Notes under the pieces: generated by a model
The model's database searches: none
What the model was told of the DNA's origin: nothing
Seen by the model: only the letters and a program-made list of their open reading frames with translations
From: Amblyornis subalaris
Lineage: Eukaryota; Chordata; Aves; Passeriformes; Ptilonorhynchidae
Length of the DNA stretch: 64,000 bases
NCBI GenBank assembly: GCA_018881555.1
Contig: JACAXG010000025.1
Span: forward strand, 8,191,899 to 8,255,898
Direction: 5' to 3'
Program-made: the position numbers and the translations under genes
Shown here: one piece after another, positions 12,001-27,000 of the stretch
Position numbering within the stretch: position 1 is the stretch's first letter
Layout: each line of letters opens with the position of its first letter

Positions 12001-15000
12001 GTGTATTTACCACCATCACCTTCCTGCACACCTTTGATGACCAAGCTGAACACCCCCCGAATGCTGCGGTCCACGACATAATGGTCTCCCTCTGGGACAG
12101 GATGCCCATTTCTGTACCATGTGATCTGTGGCTCAGGGTAGCCTCTGACCTGGAAAGATGTGAGAGAGAGTGGAGAAAGAGGCAAACTTAACAGATGATG
12201 ATATCAGGAAGAAATGTTGGACATTTAGCAAGGCAGTGGAAAGTTCTTGACACAGGAGCTGTTAAAGACATATTCTTTGCAAGCCAAATGGCAGAAGATA
12301 ATGAAATGAAAAAAAACTCTTGGATAAGTCAAACTTAAAATNATAAGCCTAGTCAGGCAGATAGATACCCACACAGAAAAATTTCCCACTAGAATGGTTT
12401 CTCTGCAGAAACACAGTGACAGTGCCAACGAAGAATCCTGACACATGGGTCCCCACCACTCAGGAACTTGAGGGGGGCAGTAGTGCTACTACACATCTAA
12501 GTATGCAAGACTGCAAGGTAGTTGGATGAAATATTTCTAGCATGGTTGCCAAGGATTGGGCTTATAATGTACATCTGTACGCAGCCATCTAGTTTTCAAA
12601 TGTGCTGAGATATAGCAGCTCCTGACAATATACAGGCAAGAAATGCAGACATATAACAAATTTTGTCTTGATCTTTAAATGCAGAAGATAAGGAGCTGCA
12701 ATTTGAGAAAGTGTCATTAAGAGTCATTCTCATGTTATGGTGGGGGGAAGACTACAAGCACCTATACATATTCACACAAACACACTGCTCAATTTAAAGA
12801 GCTTTGTGGTCTACCCAAAAGATTTTTCAACAAATTAACCAGTCCTGTTCTCATTAAAAAGCAACCATATTAATATATCCCTGCCTGCTGTGGCATTAAT
12901 AATACCTTCAGCTTTACAGGCAGATCCTCGGTGTAACTGAGAACTGAGCTAGTGATTTGCAACCGAGCCGTTGAAACTTGATGAGGATCTGTGTCTTTCT
13001 TTTGCAAAAACAAATTGGAAAAGCAGATATACACCAGTTTCCACCAANAAAATAACTACTCAGGCAAAGGTTCTTCCTCTGCTTTGTGAGAGATGCCGTT
13101 CTCTTTGAGGATCTCTGTAGTATGTGTTAATTGTTGGCACGCTTGCCTAGTCATCCTAACAACTCCTGATTGCAGTACTTCTTTCCTATCCCCCCCTCTG
13201 GTATGTTAGCTCTCCATCTTCTGACTCTTTGATCCTTTGCCTACATGTCATGAAGTAACTGAGTGGATCAAGATGAGCTGGCATGAGTAATAGTCATGGC
13301 TGTGTTTGCTCACTGGGAGAGAAGCAATGTTGCATTCTGAACTACATATCAAATTTTGGCAACTGAGCAGGAAGTCCCTTCAGCCTCCAGGTGGGCAAAA
13401 TATTGATGATCTGCCTTGATGTGAAGAAGGCTTGGTTGTGGCTTGGGCAAGTTCCTCCCAGCATTCTGCTCTCAATTTCCAATCCTCATTTCAGTGCTGC
13501 TTTCTCTGACTGCACAGCACTTATTTTCCAAATTACAATCTTTAGCCAACCAACCTTACCCATTCTTAGGTTCTCTTCTTTAAAAACCTTTCATTTTTAA
13601 TCCAGCNCCACCTCACTCCAGCTGGATTTCTCATCTGCTGAAGCTTAACCTACAGCTGTCAGAAATTTTTCTCTTTCCTTTAATTCTTTGGATATCAGTT
13701 CAGACAAATTAATTTTGCCAGTGATGTGGTGACCTATTCTTCCTGGCACTATTTACTCAATATTAAGGATATTAACGTTTTCCAAGAGTTGAATATGCTG
13801 AATAAGCTGGAGAAACTTTCCCCTTCTGGTATAACTTCTCAAGTTCTTTCAACCTTTAACTAAGCAAAATCCATGTTCCAGGAAGTATAAATTATGNGAT
13901 CCTGCACAATGGGGAGCTGATTCCTGTTTGAAAACATCCCAGCATCTTTCTAAAGCTCTTTGTGGCCGTGCCTTTTCTTTCCTGTGTTTTCTGAGAAGCA
14001 GCAGCTCCTGCTCCTCCCAGACNCCTCACCCTACTCCAGCATATTGGTTTAGTGCTTACTCACAGCACAGGCTCCAAGGAATATATTTCTCAGCACACTT
14101 CATTTTCAGAAACAGGGAGTTGTGAAGCATCAATATGAGATTGTTACAATGCTGTAACTCCTGGTAGTTGATAATGTGCTCACTGTCACAGAAGGTGACT
14201 TGTACCAAATAACTCTTTCTTACTATTAACTTGTCAAAGCCCTCCTACACATCTTTTCATTCTAGATTAAGAACCCAACAGAAAGATTAAGTGATTTATC
14301 CAAAGCCAGAGAGTATATTAGAATGGACTCACCACCTCTCATTTTTGCTTCAGTGGATATTAAGATTTCCTGGAAATATTTGGAGCAAAATGGTTTTCAA
14401 ACTGATGTATCAAATAATACAATACAATAAAATGAAAGAATAGNACTTGAATNGATGTGAAGACAGAACNACCTTTTCAGTGGCTCNGTCTTCACACCAC
14501 AACCTCTTTACTAACATTAGTCTAGCTGCATCTGTTTACAGCTGCTGAGATTCTGGCCTGTGAATGCAAGTCAGCAATTACACGTTACCTAATATATTTA
14601 CTGGGTTTTTTTAGTTCACAATCATTTGTTCTAGTGTTTTCATTGTATTGTTCAATCCAGCTTCAAAGCTCCCAAGCATTAACCTTCCATCACTTATCCC
14701 AGGGAACAACTGGGGTCAAAGCAATGGGAAATACCTTTCTTCCTTTTCCATTTTGTTTTATAATATTCTCAAGTCCCTCTTGGACCACACAAGGCCATTT
14801 TTAGCTGACCCCTCGAGCTCTGGTAGACCATGATACTTGCCCTTCCAGTATCACATGGTTGAGGCTACATTAAGTATTTTTCCATTTCTTCTATGTGTTT
14901 ATATTTTATGCTCGCTCTGTCTGTATTATTTTGTTCATCCACACCTCCATACTGAGGAGATGCTGCACTGAAAATTACAAACACAGGCAATCAGCATTCC

Positions 15001-18000
15001 ATTTCCTTTCAAAAGGTTGAGTCATTCCCTTCCCAAACTCTGATTTTTTTTCTTTCATTTTTTGTCAAAAATGAAATTATGGGAAAGCAGAAGTTTACAG
15101 AATTACAAGGATTTATTTCAGGTTTGGGCTTGGAATGTGTTTCAAACCGAGCCAGCCCTCTCTGAAATACATAGTCTTGCCATAAAAGTGTCAGGGACCC
15201 TTAAACAAATCACTGGTTACCAGGTTTTGATCCTAATGGATCAATTCCAGAACTGCAGCAGGTTTTATATTGCTCCAAACCTTTCCAGAGCTCACTAAAA
15301 ACATCTGCCTTGAATAAATCCACAGCAAAGAGAAATTTATCTGCTTATTTAATGCCCAGCAGCAGCAAGCTATAACCTTTATTTACAACTTGGCCCTTGT
15401 GAGTATTGCCAGTCCCAGTGAGGCTACAGCTTCTCTTTACCTGCTCTACAACAATAACAAGTGGAAAATTGACAGCAAGTGGCAAATAACCATTTTATTA
15501 GCACAAACATGAGTTTTGAGTTTTTGTCTGGACCCATCAATTGCTTAGACCCTTCCTGGAAAAGTCTGCTGAGGTAGAACAGGCCTTCTGCTCCTTGCAT
15601 CAACAGCAAGTGGAAGGAGCTGAGAGAGAACCCGTTGCGTGTGAAACTCCCAGAGTTCAGATTGTTCTCCATCTGGGTCTGAGAGAATGCGTGAAAAGGG
15701 ATGGCTCTAGGTTCTCAAAGNAAAGAAATAAGGGAGAAAAAAATACAACAAATTCATGGAAGCTGTACACTAAAAGACAGTATTATCAGAAAATGTGCCA
15801 TGACAAACTATTCCCCACTGTCACAGACTGAAAGGCATTCAGTGACCACCAATATCAAATACATTCAGTGACCTTTTTTCTTGTTCAAAAGCACAGAAAT
15901 ATTTTCTAAAACCTGGCTTCTATCTGTGCTCCATAAAAGAGCTGTTTATATATCAATTTCAAAAAACCATATGTTTGCCTACTAAANCACAGTTGCAGTA
16001 GCAGTTTAGGGCAATGAGATGCACCCTTTTGGCTCATATTTTAACTTCAAAGTCATATCCTGCTTTATAATAACTGCTGCTGGCTNCAGTGAGGTCAACA
16101 GTGAACACAAACCGACAGCACCCAAAGAGTCAGCCATAAGTGACAATAAACCAAAGTGTAACTGTGAAACACTGATAGGGTGTGTACTACTACTGAGTAT
16201 TGTTCACTTTGACAGTAACACCTATAGGCTATTGGAAGTGATGGCAAACATTACATGACATATTCCAGCACGACATCCATTATACTGGCTGAGGTGTTCA
16301 GTGCTTGATGTTAAGGACTAGATAAATGTCCCTTTTTGCTGCTTAAGGTCACATTTAACACACAAGCAATGAGATCAGGAAGAAAAGACCTATCAAAAGG
16401 ATTTATTGGCTTGCAAAATCTCCCCAGATTACATCACATATAGACAGGCACATCAAAAGTTGTACTAAGACTGGCAATGTTACAACTGCTAAGCAGTTGC
16501 TATTCAAAATAAGTCCCTTCATAGAGATGATTTCATATGCTGAAATATGAATTCTCTAATTACTAAAATTCCTCTTAAGAGACAATCCCTCTCCCATGAA
16601 ATCAGAATTTTAAAACATCCAGATTCTGTCAGCACACAGTGTTCAATTGTGCTGCTATTTCTGTAGACTGCCTTTGCTTTAATTCCACAAAGCCCAGAAT
16701 TAAGACCTATGTGTGTATAGTATTCAATCACTGAATAAAGGAATCAGTTGTATTTGGGCGGTTCAATCCATCCAAAGAAAACTGATTTTGAATTGACCTT
16801 TGAAAGACAGAAATATTATCTATTCACACACATGTAGTGTAGTTAACACATTTATAGTTAGACTGTAGTGTCTGGAAGCAGTAAAACAACATGAAAACAA
16901 AGTCTNGGTCATCCAAGTAACAAGTCATAAAAGAAGAATGGCAATAATGAGAAATGTTTTCTAATGCATAAAGGTACCTGCAAAGCAGAAGAGAATAAAC
17001 TATTTCCCACATCCACAATGGACAGGGCAAGCAATAAACTTTTAAGAGAAATTGGCCACTGAGTTAGATGATTTCTGTCAGCAGTCACCTCCTTTAAAGG
17101 AACAGCAGGTGTTTTGCTCATTTGGCTGCCTGCCTATCTTAACATCAAGGAATGCCAGAAATTGAGGAAAGCTTGAGAAGGTTTTGTAGCCTATTCTCTG
17201 TTCCACGCCCATCTTCAACAGGAAACCAGTAATTTCTGGGATCTCCATCTCAGAAAAGGGCACAGAGATCAGAAGCTGCAAAGGGGTAAAATGAGGATAG
17301 CCTCAGTCAGAGTTGTCAGATGTCACCACTGAGCTCCCAAGCGTATGGTTTGGGCCCATCTTTAGAAGTCACACCAGAAAGAGACATCAAGGGAGCTGTG
17401 AAAAACCATTCAGAATGTCTGACAAACTTTGACCTTTATTCTGCTGCCTGCAAACCTGGCACAGCAAATACTCATTACTAACAGGGAGTAAACTGCTTGG
17501 NCTTTTTGCAAAACTTAGAGTAACAAGCCATCAGATTGTATCAAGAAAGCTGCAGAAGAAATGTGATTAAGTAGCATGACACATTTTGTAAATGTAATTC
17601 TAATCAAAGTAAAGATACAGGAAAAAACNGTGTATAGCACTTACACTTGAAATGTGGTAGAGACTGTATAGGGTACCTCTTCTTCCAAAGTCTAGTTATC
17701 AGCAAAAATAGAATATTATTTCCTTTATTGCAAGTTACTTATTAGATGGGCTCATCTGAAGGTCATACAGTTGAAGGCTCTCATGCAGCNCCAAAAGATT
17801 CCATCCAAACAGTTACAGCTGTTCTGTGGATATGGCTCATCTTAGGTCCTATAAAAAAAGAGGTGTTTCCCATGTCTGATGACTCTAGCCAGCACCCTCT
17901 ATTTGACTTGAAGCAAGAGCCAACAGGTTTTGGACCTGGACCTTGATCAAAAGACTTGCGAGGGGAATTAAGTACTTGAGAGGAAACTTAGCAGAGGATG

Positions 18001-21000
18001 CCACGCCATAGTGCTCTATCCATGTAAACAGAGCTGTGCTCTCAAACTACAGAAAAAAAGCCAGTTCTTGTTTTAATATTTCATATGCTGTGAACTCTAA
18101 ATTTCGGTCTTAGCACACTATAAAACTGTTGAGACTACAACACNAACATTGTAACTACGGCCCACCTAACAGGTGCTATATTTTGATTTTTAATTTCTAT
18201 TGTTAGTGCAGGTGGGAAAAATGGTTCTGGNGAGTGTAGCTCTTTTTAAGTCTTGTAACAAAGCTTCTGTTAGGTTCAAGCTGCAGTTTGCTTTAACAGA
18301 TGAACAGCAGATGTTCTTGATAAAGGAAAGTGGACATGATACACTGTTAAGCTCCTTCTGAGACTTTAAACACACACAAAGCATATCTCAAGAATAGTTT
18401 ATCCTTTTCAAAAGCTTACTTCTAAAACAGAGAACTTGCCTGGCAAGGTTAAACATGAAAATGTTAAATATTTGGGGACTTAGCTATGACCTTGCAAACA
18501 AAGAGAATAACCTACCTCTTCTACAGAGCAGTCTAGAATCCACAGTTGCCTGAAAAAACAGAATAGAGAGTAGGAGCAAACATGCTCACTTCAAAGCATT
18601 ACCTACTGTATGTACAAGAAAAAATAATGGTCTCACTGTAAACCCTGGATGTGTTTTATTTTTCTACTTCGTACTCATCAATGCCAAATGGCATTTGATA
18701 CTTTGTAGTCCAAGCACCAAACACAAGATCCACACAGAAGCACACCAGAAATTTTAGTTTTGACTCTTGAAAAGTAGTTCTGCACAATCTGCTTCTTCTG
18801 CATCACACTATTCAAGCCCTTTTTGCAGATTGCAAAGGTGCAGAACACTACACATACTGCCACAGTTCTTTAGGGGAATCAGTTTTTATGGTGCTCAGCA
18901 GGGAAGAATTTATGACCTATCCATGGAAGACATAGTCTGCTAACTGAAAAGCAGACAGCAGCTGCACATAATTTCTTCTTCAATCTTCCACATTTAATCA
19001 TATTTTTTTGGTAAAATTCAGTGTCAAGAGTTCCCAGAGGTGCACAGAGTATTGGCTTTGTGCTCAGTCACCAGAGTATAGCTGTTTGAAAATCCCATTG
19101 CTTTCCCAGGTACCATAACCTTGACAAGTACATTTGTCTTAATTTTTTTTTCTGAAGGACTCAAGTCGAATTTCAGAGTAGCACTGGGTATCAAGCTGCT
19201 TCAAGTTTATCTATTTTCTAAGTTCAAACACCAGTCCCAATTAATGCAGCTCTTAAGAGAATGCTTAAGCCCCACATATGTATTTTGGAATTAATCACAA
19301 GTACAGGTACTTTTCCTAAATTAGATTTTATTTAATTTAAAGAATAAGTTTAAATGTATTGCATTTAAAGTAACATTGTTATAGGAATCTTCATACAGCC
19401 ACAAAATAACCTGAAACATCACTCAGCTGAAATAGAGAACACTGTCAAGATGGACTCCACCCTTGCCTGTACAGAGGACNTGACGGGAACACACTCTGTA
19501 GAGAAGCACATGTCTGTGGAGCTGAGATGTCAATCAGCAACTGACCCAGAGGCTGTAAACCTCTGTTACACTAATGGGGGCACTTTCACACAGGTGTTGC
19601 TGTCTCAGACTGGCAGAGCTCTTCTGATGGAGTATTAATAAATCATTCTACCAGCAGCAACATCTGCCTTTTTACTTTCTCCACACTGTAGCCAGCTGAC
19701 CTGGAGCCATTAAGTGCATGACAAGTTTTATGCAAACCACCCAGACAGCTCACCTGGACCTTTTTTTTTCTGTGAGTACAGGTTTTCTGAACTTAATATG
19801 GGATTATAAGTAGACTGAATCTATGTCCATCTTTAGATCTTTATTTATATTTAGTAATTGTCTGATTTTTCCCATTTTTAAATATCCTTCTCTGGACTGT
19901 CAATTCAAAACCAGTCACTTACTCCAGTGCCACCCAGATGCTGTCCTGGCACACAAAAATGACAAGATCTCCACAAAGTGGTAATATTCTGGCATTTTTT
20001 CTAAGTAGACATGTGTAGGAAACTGAGTTATGTAGAAACTGAAGACAATTCCAGCACAAAATAGGCAGCTGTCACTTGGGAAAGTGTAACTTTGACTTCA
20101 TAGCTGAGGATCTGAGACATGGAGACACTCAGACTTTGCCAAACTCACANTTAAAGGAACTTAGCTTTCCTTATTTAGTACTGTTAGGTCAAATAATCTG
20201 ACCATATTTCCTCCTTGCCAACAAATTTGCTATTGCAGGAATCAATGCAAAGTCTGAAGATGCAACACAGGGAGGGGCACTGCTCCTCTTACCATGAACA
20301 ATGATTGGATGCGTTTGTATACAAATATCAAAGTGCACAGTATTGAGTGAACAGTAAAGAGGATCCAGACAGAACAGGTCCAGCGCCTTGCAGTGAAATG
20401 AGAACCATGTAAAATTGTGTTACAAATAAGAGAAGNTAAGCCACCACCACAGGAGAATGTGAGCAACGCAATAAGATACAACTCTGTCAGCTCCCNGTAA
20501 CTTCAGTACTGCCACACTGTATGGGCCAAAAGGATTTCAAAGGCAAGGACAAGTACAAGAGCTCTCAACACAACAGGGAAGATAAACTTAGCAGCCTTTT
20601 CTTGAGTGAAACTCTCATCAATTTTAATGAAAGTTTTCCCTGGTTCTGAGTCTCTCCTCACAGAAAAAAAAGGGCAAACTGCAAAGATGAAACCTTCTTC
20701 CCAGGGACCAACTTTTACAAAGTGTTGAATTTTATGAGCTGCTGAATAGCTTAAAATGCTGAAAATTGCAAAGAAATAGCTGACCTACGTGCANGGTAAA
20801 GGGTCATTCAAGATTATNCAGTACAAATGCAAAAGAGTTCAAAGGGAAAGAACCGTGGTTGTGGAATGGAAATAAGGCTCTTGCTAATTGTTCCACATAG
20901 CCCAGTAAGCCCCTATAACTTGCTCTCTTTCCCTATCNTTCTCTTCCTTCCCATCTTTGGTGATTCTGGATCAAGATGTCTATCAAATATTACTAAATGA

Positions 21001-24000
21001 AGCAGCTGCTTTAAGTCAGTAGCAGTGAGTTTAGGAGCATGTCAGAAGTTTCCTGATAGGACCAGTGCCCATTTCAGAGCAGCAGCAATCTTTGCAACAG
21101 AAAACAACACTTCGAGAAATCAGACCAGAGTTTNGAAAAGCTGTCAGAACAGGAGGGTTCATTCATTTCCAGTTCAACAGGACAGCCTGATTTATGGTGT
21201 GTTCCACTACTTTTGTTCATAAACTTTATTTGGCAGCACTAGAAGAGAGACNAACACAATAAAAATAAATTGTTGGGAAATTGTCTCTCCTTTTCCCACC
21301 AAAAAACCCTGAGCTTAAGACTTGATGANGATTCTTACTTTCAGTTGTGGATCCTTCATTTATCCTTCATTCATTAACAATTCAGAAAGGTGGATAATGA
21401 GTGCTTAGACAAAGCACAAGCAGGAGATAGCCCCTTGANCAAGTACAGGATGAAATGAATACCAACATTTTCCTCTGTCATTAGCAAAATGTTTACATGT
21501 CCCCACTTCGAAGGTAAACTGCAAACATTTAGCTGTTTTGTCTCACAGAATGGATCACAGAATCCAGATGCTTTAAGGCACAGCTTGAGACTGGGACATC
21601 ATCAGGTCAAAAGACTGCTGATATCACTTGAAAGAAGCACAATCAAACACCATCAATTATTTTCATAGCAACAATCCCTCCATAACTGTAATACCTGGGG
21701 TTTGAACTGGCAGTCACTTTTTAAAGATGACAATTCACTCNGTTTCTTTCCTTTCACAAGAGAATGTTCATCACTCACTGCAATAAAAATTGCAAAAATG
21801 ATTTCTCCATTGTACATTATTTCTGGAAGACTGAAAGATGTTTTACTTTTTTTTTTTTACTTACTGATGTAAAGTTCCTGTCTTAATAGGACAAGAATTT
21901 ATTTCATATGTCACTGAATACTAGTGGCTCTATCTTCCTGTGGGAGCTACACCCCTGACCAAATGAACTTCATACCTTCCTGCTTGGGGATGCTGTTAGG
22001 GATTCAATATGCTATTCAATATGCTATCAACAGATAAGGAATCTCTACAAATTAACATGAGTGCACACTGTATGGATGACCTGTTGTGGAAAATTAATGA
22101 AAAAAGAACTCCTTTCTGTGTGCCCAAAACACACAGCCACTGCAAAATAGGTTTGGAGCCNAGAAATTCATAATTAATGGCAGCAATCCACTTCTGAAAT
22201 GTAAGGTGGTAACAAACACCCTGTGCTTTGAATGAACATGTCTGTACTTTATCAGTTTCCAACCAGACGAGATTTATTTTCTGCAGTTTAGGACTCTGGC
22301 CATGGCCACAGAAAATACTGAAACTGGATTTTGTTGCTGAGTTGCCTGCACAGTTGTATGTCATTTAAAGACTGTCTGCTGATAGTGACGAAGGCTGCTG
22401 GAATAGGTTGTGCTCTGGAGAGGCTATAAAAATTCTCCTCAGTTATGTGTGCTGCTTTGTTAGTGCTTCTTGGTAGGGCTGAGAAACACACTGGGCATGA
22501 AGTGTCATTTGCTATAAACTTCACTAAAAAGTGCAACTGATGTGATTATGAAGAGATATAAAAAGAAATGATGGATTGTGAAGATATGAAGATACACTGG
22601 ACAGCCTAAAAAACGAGCATTTCCCATTGCTCTGTTTATTCCACCATGTGCAACTTACTGCTATGCCTTAAATAATTAGGAATTCCATACAAAATCCTAT
22701 TGCAAAACATCAACTGCTCATTAGCAACTGTCAGTNATTCTTTTACACTGTAATAATCTGTGAAATTGAGAAGCTATCCCAACTTCACACATAGACTTTT
22801 TAATAACATCTCAGCAGAGGTAACTCAGACAGTACAACACACAAATGGCTGCGTTTAAAATAAAAATAAAAACCAAGAGCTGAACAACCACTATTTAAAG
22901 AGAAAAACCCTCAAAGCACTAACTGAAATAATAAGTATGAATTGCTGTGACTATAAATTTCTAGTTCAACAGTTCAGGATAAAGCTTTAGAGACATGCTG
23001 AGTTCAAGAGAGTTTGTGGGCTCATCTCTTCTTTCTAATGCTTTCTCTCAAAACTAAAATTGCTGTGATCTTGGTAAGAGAAACACACATGCACTCAAAA
23101 GTAGCTATGTCTGTTTAGGTTGTGGAAGAAGTGCTTACTCTGTGTATGCTTTTGATAGAACTCCACTTGACTGCAGTTGCTGGCATTCCTATTGAGAGCT
23201 CTGAACAAATCCAACATCGTGTTTTCCATTAAACCTATGAGTGTGCATGTCTCCCAAGCAGACAAACCCTTGTCTAGACTTCTGTTCATTTGCATATCCC
23301 AACAAACCAGCTTTGTGTCAAGGCTCTGAAGACCTATTTGTGGCATTGTGGAACTGATGCTCTTAGTCCAGACCTATGATATTTGCACCTATTGCAAATC
23401 TTAACTTTCTCCTCCAAAATCAGAAGCTATTTATCTCCAAGAAGGATAGGTTCATGTCTAGGGTACTGGATGGGAATTGAACCCCTGGAAGACAGCCATT
23501 CACCTTGGAATCCAGGCACATATCTCTGTATTTCTGTGTCATCTTGNACAAAACAACAAATCTCACCGTGCCGTGGTACCCCGCATAAATATCAAGGGGG
23601 TAACAACAATTATTTCCTCTGTTGTTTTAGCTAGCAAGGCCACCAGAGAGGGATTCAAATTTACTCTGGCCCGTGTACGTGTTAAATACTGCAGAAAACA
23701 CTAGGACTCCTAGTTGAATTAGGCTTTTTAAGTGGTTCCATGAAATACGCAAAAAATCAATACCATTTGACATAGTTCTTTAATATGTATTTCCAAGATT
23801 TTATCATAATTTTTCTTCCAGTGCCTTGGCTTGTTTTGAAATACTTATGTTTGCCTCCCTGCAGAGACAAACTGCTGAGTTATTCTTTTATAAAGAACAC
23901 CAGAATTTATATAGACAAAAATAATCAAGCTTAACTATATTGAACCCTTGTTCCAGAGTTTCCACAGAACAGAAAATTTTTTTAGTCACTGTTTGCAGTA

Positions 24001-27000
24001 TGGTACTATGATACAAATGAGTTAGATTTCAGATACAAGTTAGATTTCACATACTACCATGTGGGGGGGGGCTTTTACAAACCTTTTGCAAAACAGTGTG
24101 CATTGCATTAATATTGTAAGCTTTGCAAAAACAATTTAAATAATACATGCACCATAACTAGAGGCTTGCTTGTGTATTATGGGACATACTGAAAGAATGG
24201 CAAACTCTCAAGCCACACAGTTATAATTTGACTCTACTCTGCAGCTAGAGGAAAGTTACCATTCTCATTCAATGTGAGTTGAGAGAGCACAGAGCTGGAT
24301 GAAGTAAGCTCAATATGCCATTGCCAACAGGCAAATAACCATGAACAGAATTATTTAATTTGTCAGTCTTTCCCTCTCCCTTTTCTATGGGCNACATGTG
24401 CTGATTGTTGTCATCTTTAAATGAAAAGTTGCACTTGGAATGCAGTAAGACTTTTAATTACTGTTTTAGTAAGCTCTGCTGTTGTATTTATAATAAATAG
24501 TATATTCCATAGAGTAACATTTACCATAGTATTTTGAAAAGATGCAGAAAAGCAAGGAAAATTCAGAAAAAGATAAAATAATCTGTTTTTATATTTTGCC
24601 TCACTCTTCACATGAATTACAAGGGTCTCCATCTAAGCAATAAAAACAATGCAAAGCTGACTTTGAATTTGTACCAGTTTTAGCCACGGTATTTTCAGAA
24701 GACAAAGACTGCTTTGTTCTGTCTGGCTACAGGTTTACAGCGATGCACTGATTTACAGAGAATAAAGCTATCTTCACCATCAGAAAGCCTAGAATTTTAT
24801 TTTTTTAATGGAAAATTTCCAAGTTTTCACTCTGTCCATTCCTAAAATCCCNCTGAAAAAGAAAGGTGTAAGAGCTTAGATCATCTCTAGGAGCTCACTA
24901 CAACACATTCTTAATGCGGGATGGCTAGCCCAGACAGCAGGTTACTAACCTGTGAGCCAACAAACATGATTTAATTCCCAAACTATAGCCTGGTTGTTAG
25001 ATTTCATAAAAGAATAAAGTTAACATATTTAGGCAGGTAATTCAAAGCCATTATACTGGACAAGTGACCTCAGGGATGGCCAGTCATGGAATGCCTTGAT
25101 TTTCTGGCTCCAACTAGTGCAGAGAGCTTTGACGTGTAACCTCTGACAGCAACAGGAATAGCAGGGTCTCCCTCATCAAGCACTACCCCAACACATCCAC
25201 ATCTCTCCTCTTCCAAAGGTTATTTCCCCAACAAAAGAGAAGAACACAGAGAGGTGTATTCACATGGGATGCTGAATTATGAACTGGGATGACTTTTGGC
25301 TTAAGAATTATGATGAAGGCAGGTCTGGCTCCAGACACTGAACAGTGAATTCTCAAAGCTTAGATAGAAAAATGGATGCTGTTTCAGGCCCCTGCTGGAG
25401 ATTCAGTAACCTCCAGTAACATGATAATGTCTTACAGACTGAACATTAAAAACTGAACTGGGAAGCTACAGAAGAACAATCTCGCCTTGCCTACTTTTGC
25501 TCCTGACTGTATCCTCTTCTGGGATCCTCGTCCTGCATCATTGCTTGCCACGTCTGGGAGCATCAGAGGATCCTGTTAGAGCATATGGCAGTGCCTGCTG
25601 GGAGCAGAGCCTGCAGGACTGTGGCCAGNTGGTGATGGCACAGCCCATGCATGGCTCACCCTCAGCTCCTGGCTCATGCTCCTCTGGGGAGCAGCCAGCC
25701 CTTGCTGCTCCCTGTCAGACAGATGGGTTTCTCCCCTTCATGAATGGATTGAATTCACAGCAATGTAATTTTCTGTTCAGCATGCACTCAGATACTGGGG
25801 AGTCCAGATTTTACATGGAAAAAAAATTACGTTGTCTGGGTTTGCCCAGTAGGTTTCCAAACTTCATACTATATCCATGATTGAACAGAGCCAAATAACA
25901 TGTCAAAAGCAGAAATTTTTAGCTTTGGAGTCTAGGTGCTAGAGTGAGCGTGGATTGAGCAAAACCACAATGAGTAATGATGTGTTTTGATTACAAACCT
26001 TCTCCACATGTGGCCTTCTGCAAAGATTCTGAATGCATCATGCTTGCTGTCTGCTAATGACTACTCTCTTTTCCCACAGGGACAAAGCAGAACTATATCA
26101 AGAAGTGGGACCTGGCATCATCTGGTGCAAACTATAAATGTGCAAAGGACACATTTATAGACAGTCAAAAGAATACTTTGCTATTTTAAACAGGGTTCTT
26201 ATTGCTACATGTGGCACTGAACCCCTCCCTGACCTTTCTGGTTTCATCAGCCAGTTGCAGGCAAGGGGCTTGAAGTTCAAGCTTTGTTTATGATGGCAGA
26301 AGCAAATCTATTACTAGTTAGCCAAATGCACGTCTGATGAAAAGCATTCCGTCCTACCTTTAGGGTGAGCTAGAAGAACAACATTTAAGGCTTTTCCACC
26401 TAGAGGGATATTTCTGGAAGGAAAAAAAATCAACCAAAATATTTCCCCCCCCTTTTCATACCGCTCACACCACTACAGGTTATTGTAGCACAAGGAAAAA
26501 AAAGTCAAATACTCTCACAGTTCTGCTACAGTTACTAGACCTTTTTTAACTTTTAAACCTAATATGACTGTGAAAGGAGTAAAACACACAATTCCCCAAA
26601 AAATCAAGTTTAAAACATCATAATGTTAGGTTGAAGTAATGTTTCATGTAGTACCAAGAAGGTTTATTTAAATAAGAAAGCACAGTGCTACATGATGAGT
26701 TTTATTGCCAGTGGAATCAACCACAATAAAGACTTAAGCACTGACCCAGAGGAGCAAGGGAGACTAGTCTGGAAAAGATGATGATATTTTTCAAATTAAA
26801 AGCAGATCTGAAGAACTTAATAAGGCTTTGTTGAAATTTGAGAGATTCATGATTAACCATCATGGGACAAAAAACCCAAGAAGAATTATACTGACTGGTT
26901 CTACTCTGACCGCCAGAGATTCAGTCTCTGGTCATATCTTTGTTCAGCTATTTAGGATATGCTGATTAGCTGTTCTTCTCTTTAGAAACAGCTAGATTTC

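Noticed and set aside
21541..21605. CACAGAATGGATCACAGAATCC as an inverted CR1 end
   Set aside because: Only the first 20 bases resemble the tail; the next bases do not follow the CR1 consensus.
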